NCBI GenBank assembly: GCA_963576475.1 | Contig: OY754979.1 | Location: 25,491,034-25,555,033 of the forward strand | Length of the DNA: 64,000 nt | Source: Molanna angustata | Taxonomy: Eukaryota; Arthropoda; Insecta; Trichoptera; Molannidae | Direction of reading: 5' to 3' | In this document: piece by piece, positions 11,351 through 23,000 of the stretch | Layout: each line of letters begins with the position of its first letter | How positions within the stretch are numbered: the first letter of the stretch is position 1 | The notes under the pieces: model-generated | The model's database searches: none | The model's input: the letters and a program-made list of their open reading frames with translations, nothing else | Told to the model about the DNA's origin: nothing | Position numbers and translations under genes: made by a program

Positions 11351-11391
11351 ATTATTCTGACGATGTGCTTTGCACGAAATGCGTCAATAAT
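11351..11391 (+). ncRNA. Hammerhead ribozyme motif (Penelope-like type), copy 1
   Basis: In order: ATTATT (stem I), CTGACGA core (CUGANGA consensus), one extra T, a 4-bp stem II GTGC-TTT-GCAC, GAAA, then the minimal stem III T-GC-G followed by TC, then AATAAT completing stem I. The predicted cut is after 11385. All conserved core positions are present, and stem I pairs fully (ATTATT with AATAAT). Stem III closes with only A-U and U-G over a 2-nt loop, as in satellite and Penelope-element hammerheads that work best as dimers. The extra T before stem II is a departure from the textbook core. Activity is inferred only. Confidence 0.6.
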
Positions 11392-11449
11392 CTAATAAAT
11401 ACAATAGAACTATAACCAAGTATTTTTATATTTTTATAACATATCAATG

Positions 11450-13870
11450 TTACAAATTGTCATGTTCTGATCAGACTCGATTTGTCACCTCAAAAATATT
11501 AATACAAATGGATCTAAGAAAAGGAAATAAAACAAATTAATTTTTGATCATTATAATAAATAAAAATATATATTGCAACACAAATACTAATAAAAATAAT
11601 GCTGTAATTGCTGTCAAAATGTTAACATGTTTCAATGAATTGAACAGTAAAAGTAATTAAATAGTCCAAGTGGTGGTGTTTTGTGTTTTTTTTTATTTCT
11701 GTGGTTTGTAGGTATATATATTTTTTTAAACTAGCCTAAAACTCATAGTGAGAGACAAATGCTACAATTTTTACTAGTGACCAATATGACTACTTAAATC
11801 TACACTTCTGACATAAAATATTTGAGTGTACTGTTAAAATTAAAAACTTAAACATTAATTACAATCAATTTATTTGAAATTTACGATAACATCATAAATG
11901 GTTTTATGTTTATATAGTTTCAGAGAGAATTTTACACATGGATTATTCAAAAAATCCAAATAATTATGAGCGGTGAGTATAATCAAATATACAAGTCAGA
12001 ATCTCAATTAACATTTTCCTCCAAACCTTTCAGTCTCATATTTCAAATAATAATTTAATTTTACTATAAACAATAATAAACACTTCCTTGCACCCTGCGC
12101 AAATGGCGAGTTTATTGCCGTATGGCATCTTCTTCCAACTGACCGGTGTTTCCAGCACAGAGAAGCAATATTAAAGTGAAAAATCAATTATAACCGAACC
12201 CAGGAAGTCAATATTTATTAATATGATCAAATTAACGATCATATTAATAAATCAACCAGGGCTATTAATAAAGCTGATTAAGATAATACTCAGAATTTAG
12301 AAATATTTTAGATTAAAATTAATTAATTGGATTGATTAATTTATACAAAAATAAATGACAATTTCATACCAAACTATGATCTTAACAAATTTTTACGATT
12401 GAATGTAGATTAAGTTTGGATTACGGTCGAGTACTGATTTTATACATTTTTAAGATGAGAACATATTAAGAGTGTGTTATATTCTGAGGATGAATAATTT
12501 ACAATTGAAAGTGAACTTGGGTGTTGTCGACTGGACAAAGAAATTTAACTGAAGATAAAAATAATAATTGCAATATAAGCAACCGGTTTTTGAACTGTCC
12601 GCTCCCCCATCAGGCTGATTCGCAAAGGGGATGGTCAGTCCAGAAACTGGTATAAAGTTACAATTAATATGGTGTATGAGTTATAATAAAACTAAGTAAT
12701 GTATCAACAGCACAATACATCAAAATGGCTGCAGTGTCTGGACTACAAAAGTACTGCTCCTATTTATAATAAAGTAACAAAACACAAAGTTAATAATTTC
12801 ATATTTGAAGATATAAAATTTTTATAATATTCATAAAAGAAATCTCAGTTTAACCAACACTAAAAAATTGAGAGATATACACTGGTTACCAACATAACAA
12901 AAACTTAGTTGCTGATATAGAAACAAATCAATTTATATTTATAAAACTTGATATGTACATGCATATATATTTTCTTTATTTGTATGTATATATAATGCAA
13001 AACGTTGTTTTATTTTTTATTATTATTTAAGGGTCAAGCCTTAAATAATAATAAACAAATTGTGTATAAGTGTGACTTCTAGGTAACAATAAATGCATCA
13101 TCAAAACAATTTTGAAATAGAACTATTCAAGCAGCATATGATTTACTGAATCAACAGCACTCTATAGGTAGTATGACATCACACTGCTTATAGTAGAAAT
13201 ATGTGGAATGATTCAGTGACCTATTTACAATATAAAATGTATCGCATTTAACTTTTCCTTGCACCCTACTCAAGTGGCAGCGAGTTTATTGCTGAATAAT
13301 GAGACTATATCTGTAATAATGTTATTTAAAATAGTGACGATTCATATTCTGTATTATTTAAAAAAAAAAGTCTTGGATGTCTCATGGCAATAACATTTTT
13401 GTGTACTCTTACGATTTGATGAAGAAATATATATTTATCCCTACTTCAAGTAATTTTATAGTGAATTTTAAATGATATTTCTTTGCATTGATTTTCAATA
13501 TTATTTAGTTGAACTGTAAGGAATTTATAAACAATTACGGATAACAATAAAGAAACAAATTACGTTTGCTAGTGAAAATATTTGAATATGTAAAAGTGCA
13601 CCAAGTGTGCCAAAAGAATTCTAACAACTGAAATCAAACACAAAAATATTTTATAATTAAACTACTTATCCTTAAAACGTATGAACGAAAAATGTGCGTG
13701 ACTTCAGTTGTTTCATTATCGGATAAAATAAAAAAAGCTAAAATTAATTTTGGCTTTGCCATGCAGTCGTTTGGTCACTATACATAAAAAAATAATATAA
13801 AAAAAATTGTAAACATTCGTCTCTCTGTATTTCATTCAATTTAATTATTATATTTCTGTGCTTAGCAACA
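11450..13870. other. Long AT-rich gene-free stretch
   Basis: No coding signal. Inverted fragments of the SINE-B tail occur at about 12083-12165 (TTGCACCCTGCGCAAATGGC, then GCCGTATGGC) and 13257-13300. The right end is presumably the UBE2C 3' UTR. Confidence 0.5.
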
Positions 13871-13871
13871 A

Positions 13872-16867
13872 TTATTTATGTATAAAGTCCTTATTTTTGG
13901 CATAGTAGTCTTCTAAGTATTTCCTATATTCAATTTGATTGGACCACAGCTCAGACGCGAGGGCGTTGAGCGGGCTGTCCACGTTGGGTTCTGCCAGCAG
14001 GCTCTGAATAGACAGAAGAATGGTCCGAACGTCGTACAGCGCTGACCATTTGTCTTTTAATATGTCCAGGCATATGGCTCCCACGTTCATGTCCACGTTG
14101 GGATGAAAGCACGGTGTGAGGAACTTGACGACAGGCGCAGAGTAGGGATACGAATTGGGGAATTCCAGCGACAGTTTGTACTTTTGTCCTGCGTACACCG
14201 TGTCTGCGGCTCCGCATATTGTGCCGACCCATTTGAAGAGGTTGTCGCTCTCGGGGAAGGCGGATATACCCTTGTCAGCCGCTCTCATTAATTCCATCAA
14301 TTCCTTCTGAAGTCTAAAAGTAAATGAAAATATTATTACACGCATACACATTGTTACTCTTTCTTAAATATTGTGTGCGTGTGTGTGTGTGTGTGCGCAC
14401 CCACACAAAATCACACTTTCTTATTATTATATTTAAAATTAGGAGGTACGTGTCATTTCTATAATTGTTCGTCATATAATAATTAATTGTATGCATGTAC
14501 TGTGTGCTTCCTTATTATAATGAAATAAAATAAAATTACTAATACTAGTTATATTTTACTGAATGACCCGTAGGGCAAGTCTGGTCAAACGGCGGAGTCA
14601 AAACCCTCATGATAACCCATACGGTGGATATAATTTTATTTATTAAATTATCTCTACAGGTAAAATAATACAAAATAATTTTTAATTGTCTACCTCACTA
14701 GGGCTGGCCTGTATTGAGGTTGACAAACATAAAAGAGTAATGACAGGGTATAAGAAAAAAACTAAAAAGAAACAAAATACAATTAACAATCTTATGAAGA
14801 TATTAGATGGGTGGAGGCAGAGCGGTTAGCGCGCTGGGTTTGTAATCCAGTGGTCGCAAGTTTGAATCCTGCCACGACCGATTTCGTTCACTTATAGCAC
14901 AAGCATTTATGCTTAATTTAGGGAACGTATGAGGATGTATATCACGGGCGTCAAGCCAGAAGGGTGTATCTGCAAAAATACGATTTTTGTTTTTTATGCC
15001 AATCGATACTAAGACCTCCACCATCTGTAAAAAAATCACGGCATTCCGTTGCGTATTTTTTAAGATATCTCAAAAAATAATCTTGGGCGTATGCTATGGC
15101 ATAGGTGAATTTGTCGAGCCAGAAGGGCGTATAAACATACTCCGAAGACTTGATCGATATCTTTGTGAAATATTATCAAACCAGATGGGCGAATCTGCAT
15201 ACACCAAACATTAAACTGATATTTTTAAAGAAAAATGTCTGAAAACAAATGATTGAAAAAAAAATAATATGAAACAACCTTTCAAAAAATTTGATGATAT
15301 AGGAACCTGCCAAGCCAGAAGGGCGTACCTACAAATATTAAAAATGGCAGAAGCTTTAAACTAATTGTCTCAATTTTGCTATCAAAATGTTTAAATACAT
15401 CTCATAATTAAGCTACGTATTTTTTTCTTTACGTATTTCCACGATATGGGTTATCATCCAGGAACTGTGCCAAAGGAATGTTCCATCAGGGAGGCAGCTT
15501 ACGTTGAGATCATCTGGATCACAGGGTACCAACTCTAAAAGAATTGGACAGTCAATAAAGCGGCTCACTATGATCGCGGTTTTAATGTGAACGGGCCTTT
15601 AAAATGGAATGAATTGCCTCTTGACATACGTGGACCTCAGAGCATTGACACCTTCGGTAAACTTCTTAAGCTGCCTTGTTTCTGTAAGCCAACAAATAAG
15701 CTACAGCGCCCTTGGAGTGATCTTGTATCACTAGACGGCGCTTTATATAATAATTATTATTATTATCATGATGGTTTTGATTTCGCCGTTTGACTGAATT
15801 TGCCCCCCTAATTTCAAGACTAGTATTACACTCGTGGTAATGTGTGATAGCCATTTTGACATTTCACGAAGCTCCGTAATTATTGACAGCTGAACGTGTG
15901 GTAATAAATATCATACTTTGTTGTGTACACCTACTTTATGAAGTATTGCATTTGTCCCACTACGCTTAACTGCCAATAATTACGTAACTTTGGATCATTG
16001 ATTTAGGAATAAAAATAAATAAAGTGAAGACACTATAAAGTCAACTGACAACTATTGTGTGAATGTTAACAAAATCTGGAATATGGCTTCCACTTTCAAG
16101 TGATCTTATCTGGTCTAATTTAGTGAAAACTAGTGCCAATACCCGGAGAAATATTGAGGAATCTTGTATCATCATGTGTCCCTCTATAAGATGAAAATTT
16201 TCAAGATGTTTGGCGGTAACTATATGGAGGCATAGTGATGCTTTCTATCGAAAACTTTTCACATTATGAGTGTCTCTAGTTAAAACAACACAAAAATTAC
16301 CATAGTTAGTAAACATAATCTTTGTAAGACAAATAAATATCCTTATTGGATAGAATTTAAAGTACAGGTGTCCTAAATTAGTGGGTATTATATATATATA
16401 TATTGTATTTCCAAACTGAAATCCATTCAGCACATTTTTTTAGTGAGGGCCAAAAGCATCTTCATTGTATGGCCGCATTTATTTTCAATATGCTTAATAA
16501 TCATATTTTATCAAATATTAATGGATGGAATCGATCCAATTTAATTTAAAATTAGTGGCAGCAAATCAATATTAATATAAAACTAAAAATCTAACACCCT
16601 TTTTTTGTTTCAAATATTCATACGTCATGCACCAATATGCAAAATTCGATGCGCTTCAATTTTAACAGTTATGTGAATGCTTTAAGAGGATCGATAAGGT
16701 AAACAAATTGAAAAATAAATTAGAACGACGACGTGTATGTACAATATCAATTATTTGTCAACTCACCTTTTACTGACTGCGTGGTTGTCTTTCAATTTAA
16801 CGGTATCTTCATTTTGTTTGGAAGGATTTGTCGCCATTGAATAGTGTGGATCTATATTTTGTGCCAT
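13872..16867 (-). CDS. vih: Ubiquitin-conjugating enzyme E2 C (vihar)
   Basis: Two coding exons on the minus strand: 16767-16867 (ATG at 16865-16867) and 13872-14313, 543 nt and 180 residues, with an in-frame GT/AG splice. The flexible N-terminal extension (about 1-33) precedes the UBC fold, which opens with [11 protein letters not shown]. The fold carries [17 protein letters not shown], the HPN motif at 104-106, catalytic Cys115 in [12 protein letters not shown], and [15 protein letters not shown]. Length and motifs are diagnostic of UBE2C. This E2 works with the APC/C to start ubiquitin chains on cyclins and securin at mitotic exit. The ~2.45-kb intron holds a MITE, a SINE and a LINE relic. 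The short segment preceding LQKEL in the uninterrupted second-exon frame is intron. Confidence 0.95.
14353..14405. repeat. GT microsatellite in vih intron
   Basis: A TGTGTGCGTGTGTGTGTG-type run (about 14374-14395) followed by CACACA-like sequence, next to the acceptor side of the intron. Confidence 0.6.
14808..14945 (+). repeat. SINE family A copy
   Basis: A clean tRNA-like head GTGGAGGCAGAGCGGTTAGC, then TTGTAATCCAGTGGTCGCAA with box B-like GTTTGAATCC. The body contains GATTTCGTTCAC, GCACAAGCATTTATGC and GGATGTATAT. It lies in the vih intron, in the opposite orientation to the gene. Confidence 0.8.
14953..15335 (+). repeat. Dispersed GCCAGAAGGGCGTAT repeats
   Basis: Four imperfect copies of AGCCAGAAGGGCGTAT (about 14953, 15117, 15178 and 15311) are scattered over 380 bp at uneven spacing. 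The intervening DNA is AT-rich with no gene. Confidence 0.45.
15460..15770 (+). pseudogene. LINE ORF2 C-terminal fragment
   Basis: The plus frame encodes [19 protein letters not shown] then TFGKLLKL. This fits the PxLWNSLPxxIR...SFKxxLK block found near the C terminus of CR1/Jockey-like reverse-transcriptase proteins. It ends in a TAA/ATT-rich tail (15745-15770) and is flanked by ATCAT, a plausible target-site duplication within the MITE it interrupts. Confidence 0.6.
16767..16867 (-). CDS. vih: vih first coding exon
   Basis: It encodes [10 protein letters not shown]... to HAVSK plus two bases of Arg34, ending at the GTGAGT donor (16761-16766). It joins the second exon after the CTTTTAG acceptor (14314-14320). 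The second-exon frame alone lacks a family-like N terminus, so this exon is needed. Confidence 0.92.
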
Positions 16868-16994
16868 TCTTATCTTGTAAATATTGCAATACGATCACCA
16901 CCGAGGGAGGACCAGCAGATTTCTGTTAAATTTTCCACTTCCTGTTAATTTAAAAAAATCACCAATCAAAAAGTGCAGTTTTGACAGAAATCCA

Positions 16995-17998
16995 AGATGG
17001 CGCACAAAAATCCAAGCGAATACAAACAATTTTCTGCGATTGCGCGATACAATCAAAGCGCAGCCGTTAAAAACTCTAGCGGATATGCTCTTAACTAATA
17101 GGTCAAGTAAGTAAGTACATTTATTTATATATTTATTTATTTTATTTACGAATTTACGAATTATTTGATGCAGCTTCTCTTCAGTCACTTCAGTGAAGAA
17201 AAAAGCTACATGCAAGAACGTAAGCGGAAAAGAATGAGTTTCGATTAATATGGAGAGATGTCGAGTTTTCTTTTTTGAATTCGACGCCAAATTAACCAAG
17301 AAACCAAAAATTAAAAGTAGCATAGAAAAGACGAAGAGAATAATGTATTAAACTTCAGAAAAAATGCTTTGACTAAAGTGACAGTTTTTAAACCTAAAAA
17401 AAATAACAATTCGAAATTAGACGCGCGTTGTTTCAATACAGACCGTGTTCATCAAACGGTTGAGGGACGGATGTCGGATATCCGCATTCCACAGCTCCAA
17501 ATTGTGTCAGAAGATATCGGTAGGTCCCGCTTTACATCGGCAGCTACGGATGTGACACCTAAAGTATCGAAATGAATTAATGCAGCACCATTCGGCGAAG
17601 AAGCTGCCTTTCTGGATAATGGCATGTCGTGCTGGACCCTGGAGCAACAGCCTACATCTCCTGGGTATTTGCCTCGCTGCCGTTTCGCTCGTGACAGGTT
17701 CTCGACCGGCGTTTGCAGGTGTCTGGGATCCAAGGATGTTTTCGCCGATAGCCACTGCCAGTCCTCTTCACCCATCGACTATCTATTCCGTTCGTGGTCG
17801 TAAAGAAAAGACAATATGTATGCCCCAGAAAACGATATTATTTATGACAATATTTCGTCCGTGTTTTCTTTTTTATTAGTTTTATTGGCCAGTTCGAATT
17901 TTAATCAGTGTCGTCCAGAATTGACATCAATTATAACAATTTGTGACGTAGGTATTACTTTTATTTATTTTATTTTAGTTTTTTATTCAGTGACATAA
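16995..17998 (+). other. Unrecognised ORF-like stretch opposite vih
   Basis: About 130 bp from the vih start, a good ATG context (AAGATGGCG at 16995-17003) begins a 33-codon frame. Further on, one plus-strand frame from about 17311 to 17998 is open except for a TGA at 17573 and a TAA at 17802. It encodes NVLNFRKNALTKVTVFKPKK, then CWTLEQQPTSPGYLPRC and CRCLGSKDVFADSHC. I recognise no family. It could be a fast-evolving or decaying gene sharing a promoter region with vih, a retrocopy, or chance openness in a GC-richer patch, since the minus strand is also open for 107 codons here. Confidence 0.3.
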
Positions 17999-18546
17999 TC
18001 GTGCAGTCTGACGTTTGTGTATTGATAATTGAGATTTCTATTCATAGTCAGACCACGATTTCAGTTTATTGACAATTTTATATATTTTAACACCTGAATA
18101 CTTTTACAAACAAACCCTGTACATAACATTTTCGACATTTTTAAGTGAACATTTGGAGGGTATCAAGTTCTTCTAGATCATCGTGTTCGGGATGTATTAA
18201 GGAAGAAGCTACCATGCCTGAGAAATTCCACAGCCTGTTTAAAATGCTGGGCGCCCTGTAAGCCCGATGTTGTATAAACACCAAATTTGTAGTTAGGATG
18301 TTATTTCGCTTCCCTATGTATCATAAATATATTATTATAGCTGTTGTCGATAAATATCTTAAGCCGTTTCGCCGAGAAGGGGTGCGATTTGCACGTATAC
18401 CAACGAAGCAAAAAGACATACATTTGGGCTCTGCGCACCTGGATGCCAGGTTCAATATACTTGAAATCAACTATACTTTAAAGTAATCGAATTTTATTGT
18501 TTTTCCCACACTACTTTTTTCTATATCCTGATGAGACCTCTCGTCA

Positions 18547-18926
18547 CGAGAAGCTAGCTAGGCTAAAATAAATACCAATGCGCATGCGCGCAAAATGATT
18601 TCCACTAACACCGACACAGGTCACAGACAGACATACTAGAGTCTATCAGTAGGTATTATATACTCTTTGCTAGAGTCTACAAATGAGCTGAGAATTTTTA
18701 AATTAAATGCGAAAAATTAAAAGAATATATAAATTTAATTTATAATTCAATTTAAAAAGCAACTTTATTATAGACAAACTTAAACCTAACAGAAGAATGA
18801 ATGCAGAAAAGAAGAGCCGGTACTAGACGCTACTCGCAGACATAGGTTGACAATAATTGACAATGCAGCGGGAATAGTTTGGCGCGCATGCGCATTGGTA
18901 TTCATTTTAGCCTAGCTAGCTTCTCG
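18547..18926. repeat. 380-bp element with 45-bp inverted ends
   Basis: The ends CGAGAAGCTAGCTAGGCTAA... (18547-18592) and its complement (18882-18926) match over about 45 bp, including AATACCAATGCGCATGCGCG. The interior is non-coding and AT-rich. A non-autonomous TIR transposon of unknown family. Confidence 0.7.
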
Positions 18927-18939
18927 TCCTCTCGTCTAC

Positions 18940-19050
18940 CACGAGGAAACATCAAGCCAAGGTGTGGGGAAGAAAAGGAGACAAATGATGGTGACACTAT
19001 GAAATTGGAGTAGTACGGCGCATTTATTCAAAAAATCATTATAGTTGGTC
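18940..19050. other. Short spacer before the GC-rich block
   Basis: No gene or repeat recognised. Confidence 0.3.
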
Positions 19051-19089
19051 CATGGCAATAAAAAAAATAATAAAAAAAAAACAACAGAC

Positions 19090-19730
19090 AACAAATAAAA
19101 ACACGTGGCATCTACCGAAACGAACTGTCAAACACACGCGAACACACGAAAAGACGCCGACCAGAATATACCGCCCCAGGGTACAGCGACATCCTTACTC
19201 CAGGCATGTCACTGTCTTCCACGTGGTGACGGTAGATCGGTGGGGCCCAGCCTCTGCGTCAGGCTAGCAGGTCTTCCTCGTGTCCGGCGTGGTTTCTTCT
19301 TCTCCTCCTGATCTCCTCCTCCAGACCGTCACCCATGGCTGGCTCTGTGCCCCACGGCACGCTATGACGGCGCATCTCGACAGAGGTGGCATATCAGTTG
19401 GAGCCTCACCGGAGGCGAACCGACGCTCCAGACGACACGGATTGCCCTTCGTGGTCCAATCTGCGAGCCGCCGCGTTCCCTACGCGGTGGCCCCACACTG
19501 CGCTCTGCCTCCAACCTCCTGTCCTGTTGATGCCCTCATCTTGGTTCTGGGGCACCATCAGCGTCCATGCGCGTGACGGGTCCTGTCACACAGACCTCCT
19601 CGTGCTCTCGAAAATATGGCCGCCATCGGGACGCGCGTGTCGACCGATGACGGCGTCACACCAAACCGTCCATCCTCCACCAGCGTCGAATGCCAAGAGA
19701 GCGCGTGCCATAGCGCGTGCTAGGTGCTAG
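19090..19730. other. GC-rich block, possibly transposon-derived
   Basis: Roughly 640 bp of strikingly GC-richer sequence, bounded on the left by an A-rich run (19052-19085). Frames are open on several phases, as GC-richness predicts, and none gives a known domain. It precedes the NOP9 5' region. It could be an inserted element or a long regulatory or 5' UTR region; sequence alone does not decide. Confidence 0.3.
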
Positions 19731-20057
19731 CTGCAAGTTCCGTTTTTCGCCCGCAACGAGCGCTAGCTGTTTTCCGAAATGTTGCCGTGGAACAAAAAAA
19801 AAAATCATTGTTTTTCGGCATTATTTTTTTCGGGCATATCAATCCCTTCAATCGTCGCCAAAGGAATCAACACGGAAAAGAATTATTATTTCCCTTAGTT
19901 TCAATAGGATTTCGTATTTTCTATTTTCGCGAATATTTTGTAAACATGCTGGCAACTCTAATTCCAATTTTGACATTTACAATATATCTCTTTTCTATGA
20001 CATTTACTTTGACATGCTTTGACAACTGTATGTAAACACGTGTGCTGTGTTACGATT

Positions 20058-23000
20058 ATGGATTCTGAAAATAGAGAAGATACTAAAACGAAAAGAAAAT
20101 GGAAGAAAAAGAAAACTTTACTGTCAAACGCTCGTAAATATGCAAAAAAAGAATGTTGGGGAAGAGGTACAAAAATCACAGAAGACATGTATCATTATTT
20201 TGTTGGAATTTTAGAAGTTATGAAGAATGGATTTGATAACGACGAAGATAAAGGTTTTATCACATATGTTGTACATTTCATTGAATTTTATATTTTTCTC
20301 TTACGAATTAAAAATATATTGTATTTATTTTTACAGAGAGTTTTGTAAATAATGTATTGGAAAGGACGATCGACGAAGAAGTAATATTTTCATGTAATCA
20401 AATTGGCTGCAGGATAATTGAACAACTCCTTCCATATGCCACAGCCGAAGCTCTTGAAAGATATATTACAGCGTTCGACGACCAACTCCGAATATTGAGC
20501 ACTGATAATTTCTCCAGTTTTGTTATAGAACAATTGATGTCAGTTTGTTGTGATAGATACATTAAACATTTAAATTTAAAACCAACTAATGATGAAGATG
20601 AAGAAGAAGACAAACCAGATGAACCGCCCAAGAAAAAAGTTAAGAAAGAAGAAAAAACAGAGCCAAATAGTTGTAATAGTTACACACAAGAACATATAGA
20701 TAAATGTCACGCTTTCACATTGAAAGTAGGAAAGTATTCTTTGAATAATTTAGAAGATTTCGTTTGGGATCCTTCCGCTAATAGGATATTAAGAACGTCA
20801 TTGAAGTGTCTCGGAGGCGTTGTTTCTGCTCCGTGTGAAAAACCAAAACAGAACCTCTTTGGTAACAAACAAGAAGATCAAAATAAAAATATTAATAAGC
20901 ACGCACTGCCGTTGGTTTACAGAGAAGTCACCGATGAATTTAAGGAAATCATCAAAGAATACGCAAACAGACTGTCAATGTGGCCTCAGTTTGCAGATAT
21001 GCCATACCAGACCCTCACTTCGGGTCTTTTGCAGATTCTCATGTTTGCCTTGAAGAATTGCAGCAAAAAACTGACCACTTCTGTATCGAAGAAACTCCTT
21101 GACGAGAGTTTTGCTCCGGATGCCTGGTCAAATGACTCTCAAGATGACAAAAAGGATATTCAAGAGATAAAATTGGACAACAATGAGGGCGGAGACGATC
21201 TGCCGATGAATCTGCCTCCTGTATTTGAATCTGATCCGGCTGTACGACTGTTGGAAGCTGTACTTCATGTTGCCAGACGTAAAGTTTATACACAGATATA
21301 TGCCAAATGTTTTATCAACAGACTGGCTGTGTTGTCTACAATGTCTGGTTTGAATTTTACTGTTCAAAGACTCTTTGATAACTGCACCATTAAAGAAGAG
21401 GTATTTAATTTTAATAATAATTGTATGTTTTATTATAATTGATATGATGTCTTGTTTGTGAGAATTTAAATCAAGCCCCAAGTGTTATTATTTCATTCTT
21501 CTTCTTCCACACTTTAGGCCTGTTGGCCTGTTTATGTCCTGCATCAGTTTTCCTCCTGCGACGTGGACTGCCAGCTGTCCTTCCATATCTTGGGAAGACC
21601 ACTGGAGGTCTACTTTCTAGGGGAGCATTATTTTATTTAATCAAATTAATATTCAAATTATTTAGGAATAGAGATCTGCAGCCATAACGACCTATACACT
21701 GAAGTCTGTGATCTGGCGTATCTGAATTTCTAAAAAATATGGTCTGGAAAAATAAACACATGCGTATTGACAGCAAAGTCAGAATATATAAGACATGCAT
21801 GTGACCGATCATAACATATGCTATAGAAACACGAGCAGAAACTATGAACCAAGGGGCTCCTAAGGACAACGGAAATGAAGTACTGGAATAACTCTCCGAA
21901 ATCGTTTTCCCAATGTTAAAATAAGGAATAGACGACATTGTTTGGTAGAGTAGATCCAGAAGAAGACATTGGAGGGACCACATAACCAGAATGGACAGTG
22001 ATAGACTTGCGTATATAGCAGGAAATGAAATCCCCTCTGATTGTCGTCTACCCGGAAGGCCACTCAAGAGATGAAAGAATAGTTGCTGTAGTTTCTGAAT
22101 AACAGATCAACTAGGTCTACTAAACGAAGAAGAATTTTCTGGTAACCATAGGAACCTAGAACTTTTCTTTACAATTTTTCATAATAGAAAAGTTTAACTG
22201 ATAATTTTTTATGCCTACATATTTTTATTAAATTGTGTATTTTGTTTCAGTTTGAGCCAATGTTTGATGAATTAGCCGATAAATTTGATAAAATTCTATT
22301 TAGTGGCAACACTGGAGTGCTGGTCGCTATTGCCAAAGCTTGTTTACGGTTACAAAGTAAACAAGTTAAATTTATACAGGTAAACAATACAATTACACTC
22401 TTTTCTAATATTGTTAGCATTATGAGTTTTTGTCAGATAATGTTTTAAGTATTTCAATTCTTTTTGAATCGCTTTAATAAAATATGTATTAGGTCTATCA
22501 AGTGTTTTTGCCAGTTACTGAATATGTTTACTTAACCAAATTAAGATGAGTAGGAAAAGTACTTGCATTAACTACGGACAGATGGTTTTTTGCGATGTAC
22601 ACAGTATATTTTAATCTCGTTTTAATTGAATATGATAAAGGTATAAAAAAAATCTTAAGACGAAGATGTATCATAAAAATATGGTAGATTAGCAAAAAAT
22701 CACATATTCTCAAAGAAATTGAACACTTCATAATATAAACATAATGTTACTATGGTTATCTCCATAAAAAAATAGTACATGGGGGCATTAATATGTCACG
22801 TGATCCTTCCGCCATTTGACGTAGATAGGAATATGCGCCGATTGTGTATTGGTAAGGATCAAATTCAAAGCAGAATGTTCGGCGCAATAAAACAAAATGA
22901 ATAGCCCTCCCAGTATCCCTATCCAGCGTATTAGATCCTTACAAAGGGCGGGAGAGTTTAAATTTGGCCGGTGATTTACAATGAATTACAATGGTTAACG

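Larger units (their letters stand above)
14571..15808. repeat. GGGCAAGTCTGGTC MITE split by later insertions
   Basis: The left arm (14571-14640) reads AGGGCAAGTCTGGTCAAACG..GAGTCAAAACCCTCATGAT. The right arm is broken into CCACGATATGGGTTATCAT (about 15440-15459) and ATCATGATGGTTTTGATTTC..TTTGCCCCCC (15768-15808). Aligning with the intact 153-bp copy at 27,988-28,140 shows that foreign DNA entered twice. One insertion, with a SINE and other repeats, is in the loop. The other is a LINE fragment within the right arm, flanked by ATCAT on both sides. Confidence 0.65.

Noticed and set aside
19280..19730. Overlapping plus-strand frames of about 100 codons in the GC-rich block
   Set aside because: Several phases are open at once, as expected from base composition; no domain or splice structure.
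21633..22067. 144-codon minus-strand frame in a Nop9 intron
   Set aside because: Antisense of the LINE RT relic, whose plus-strand translation shows the family motifs.
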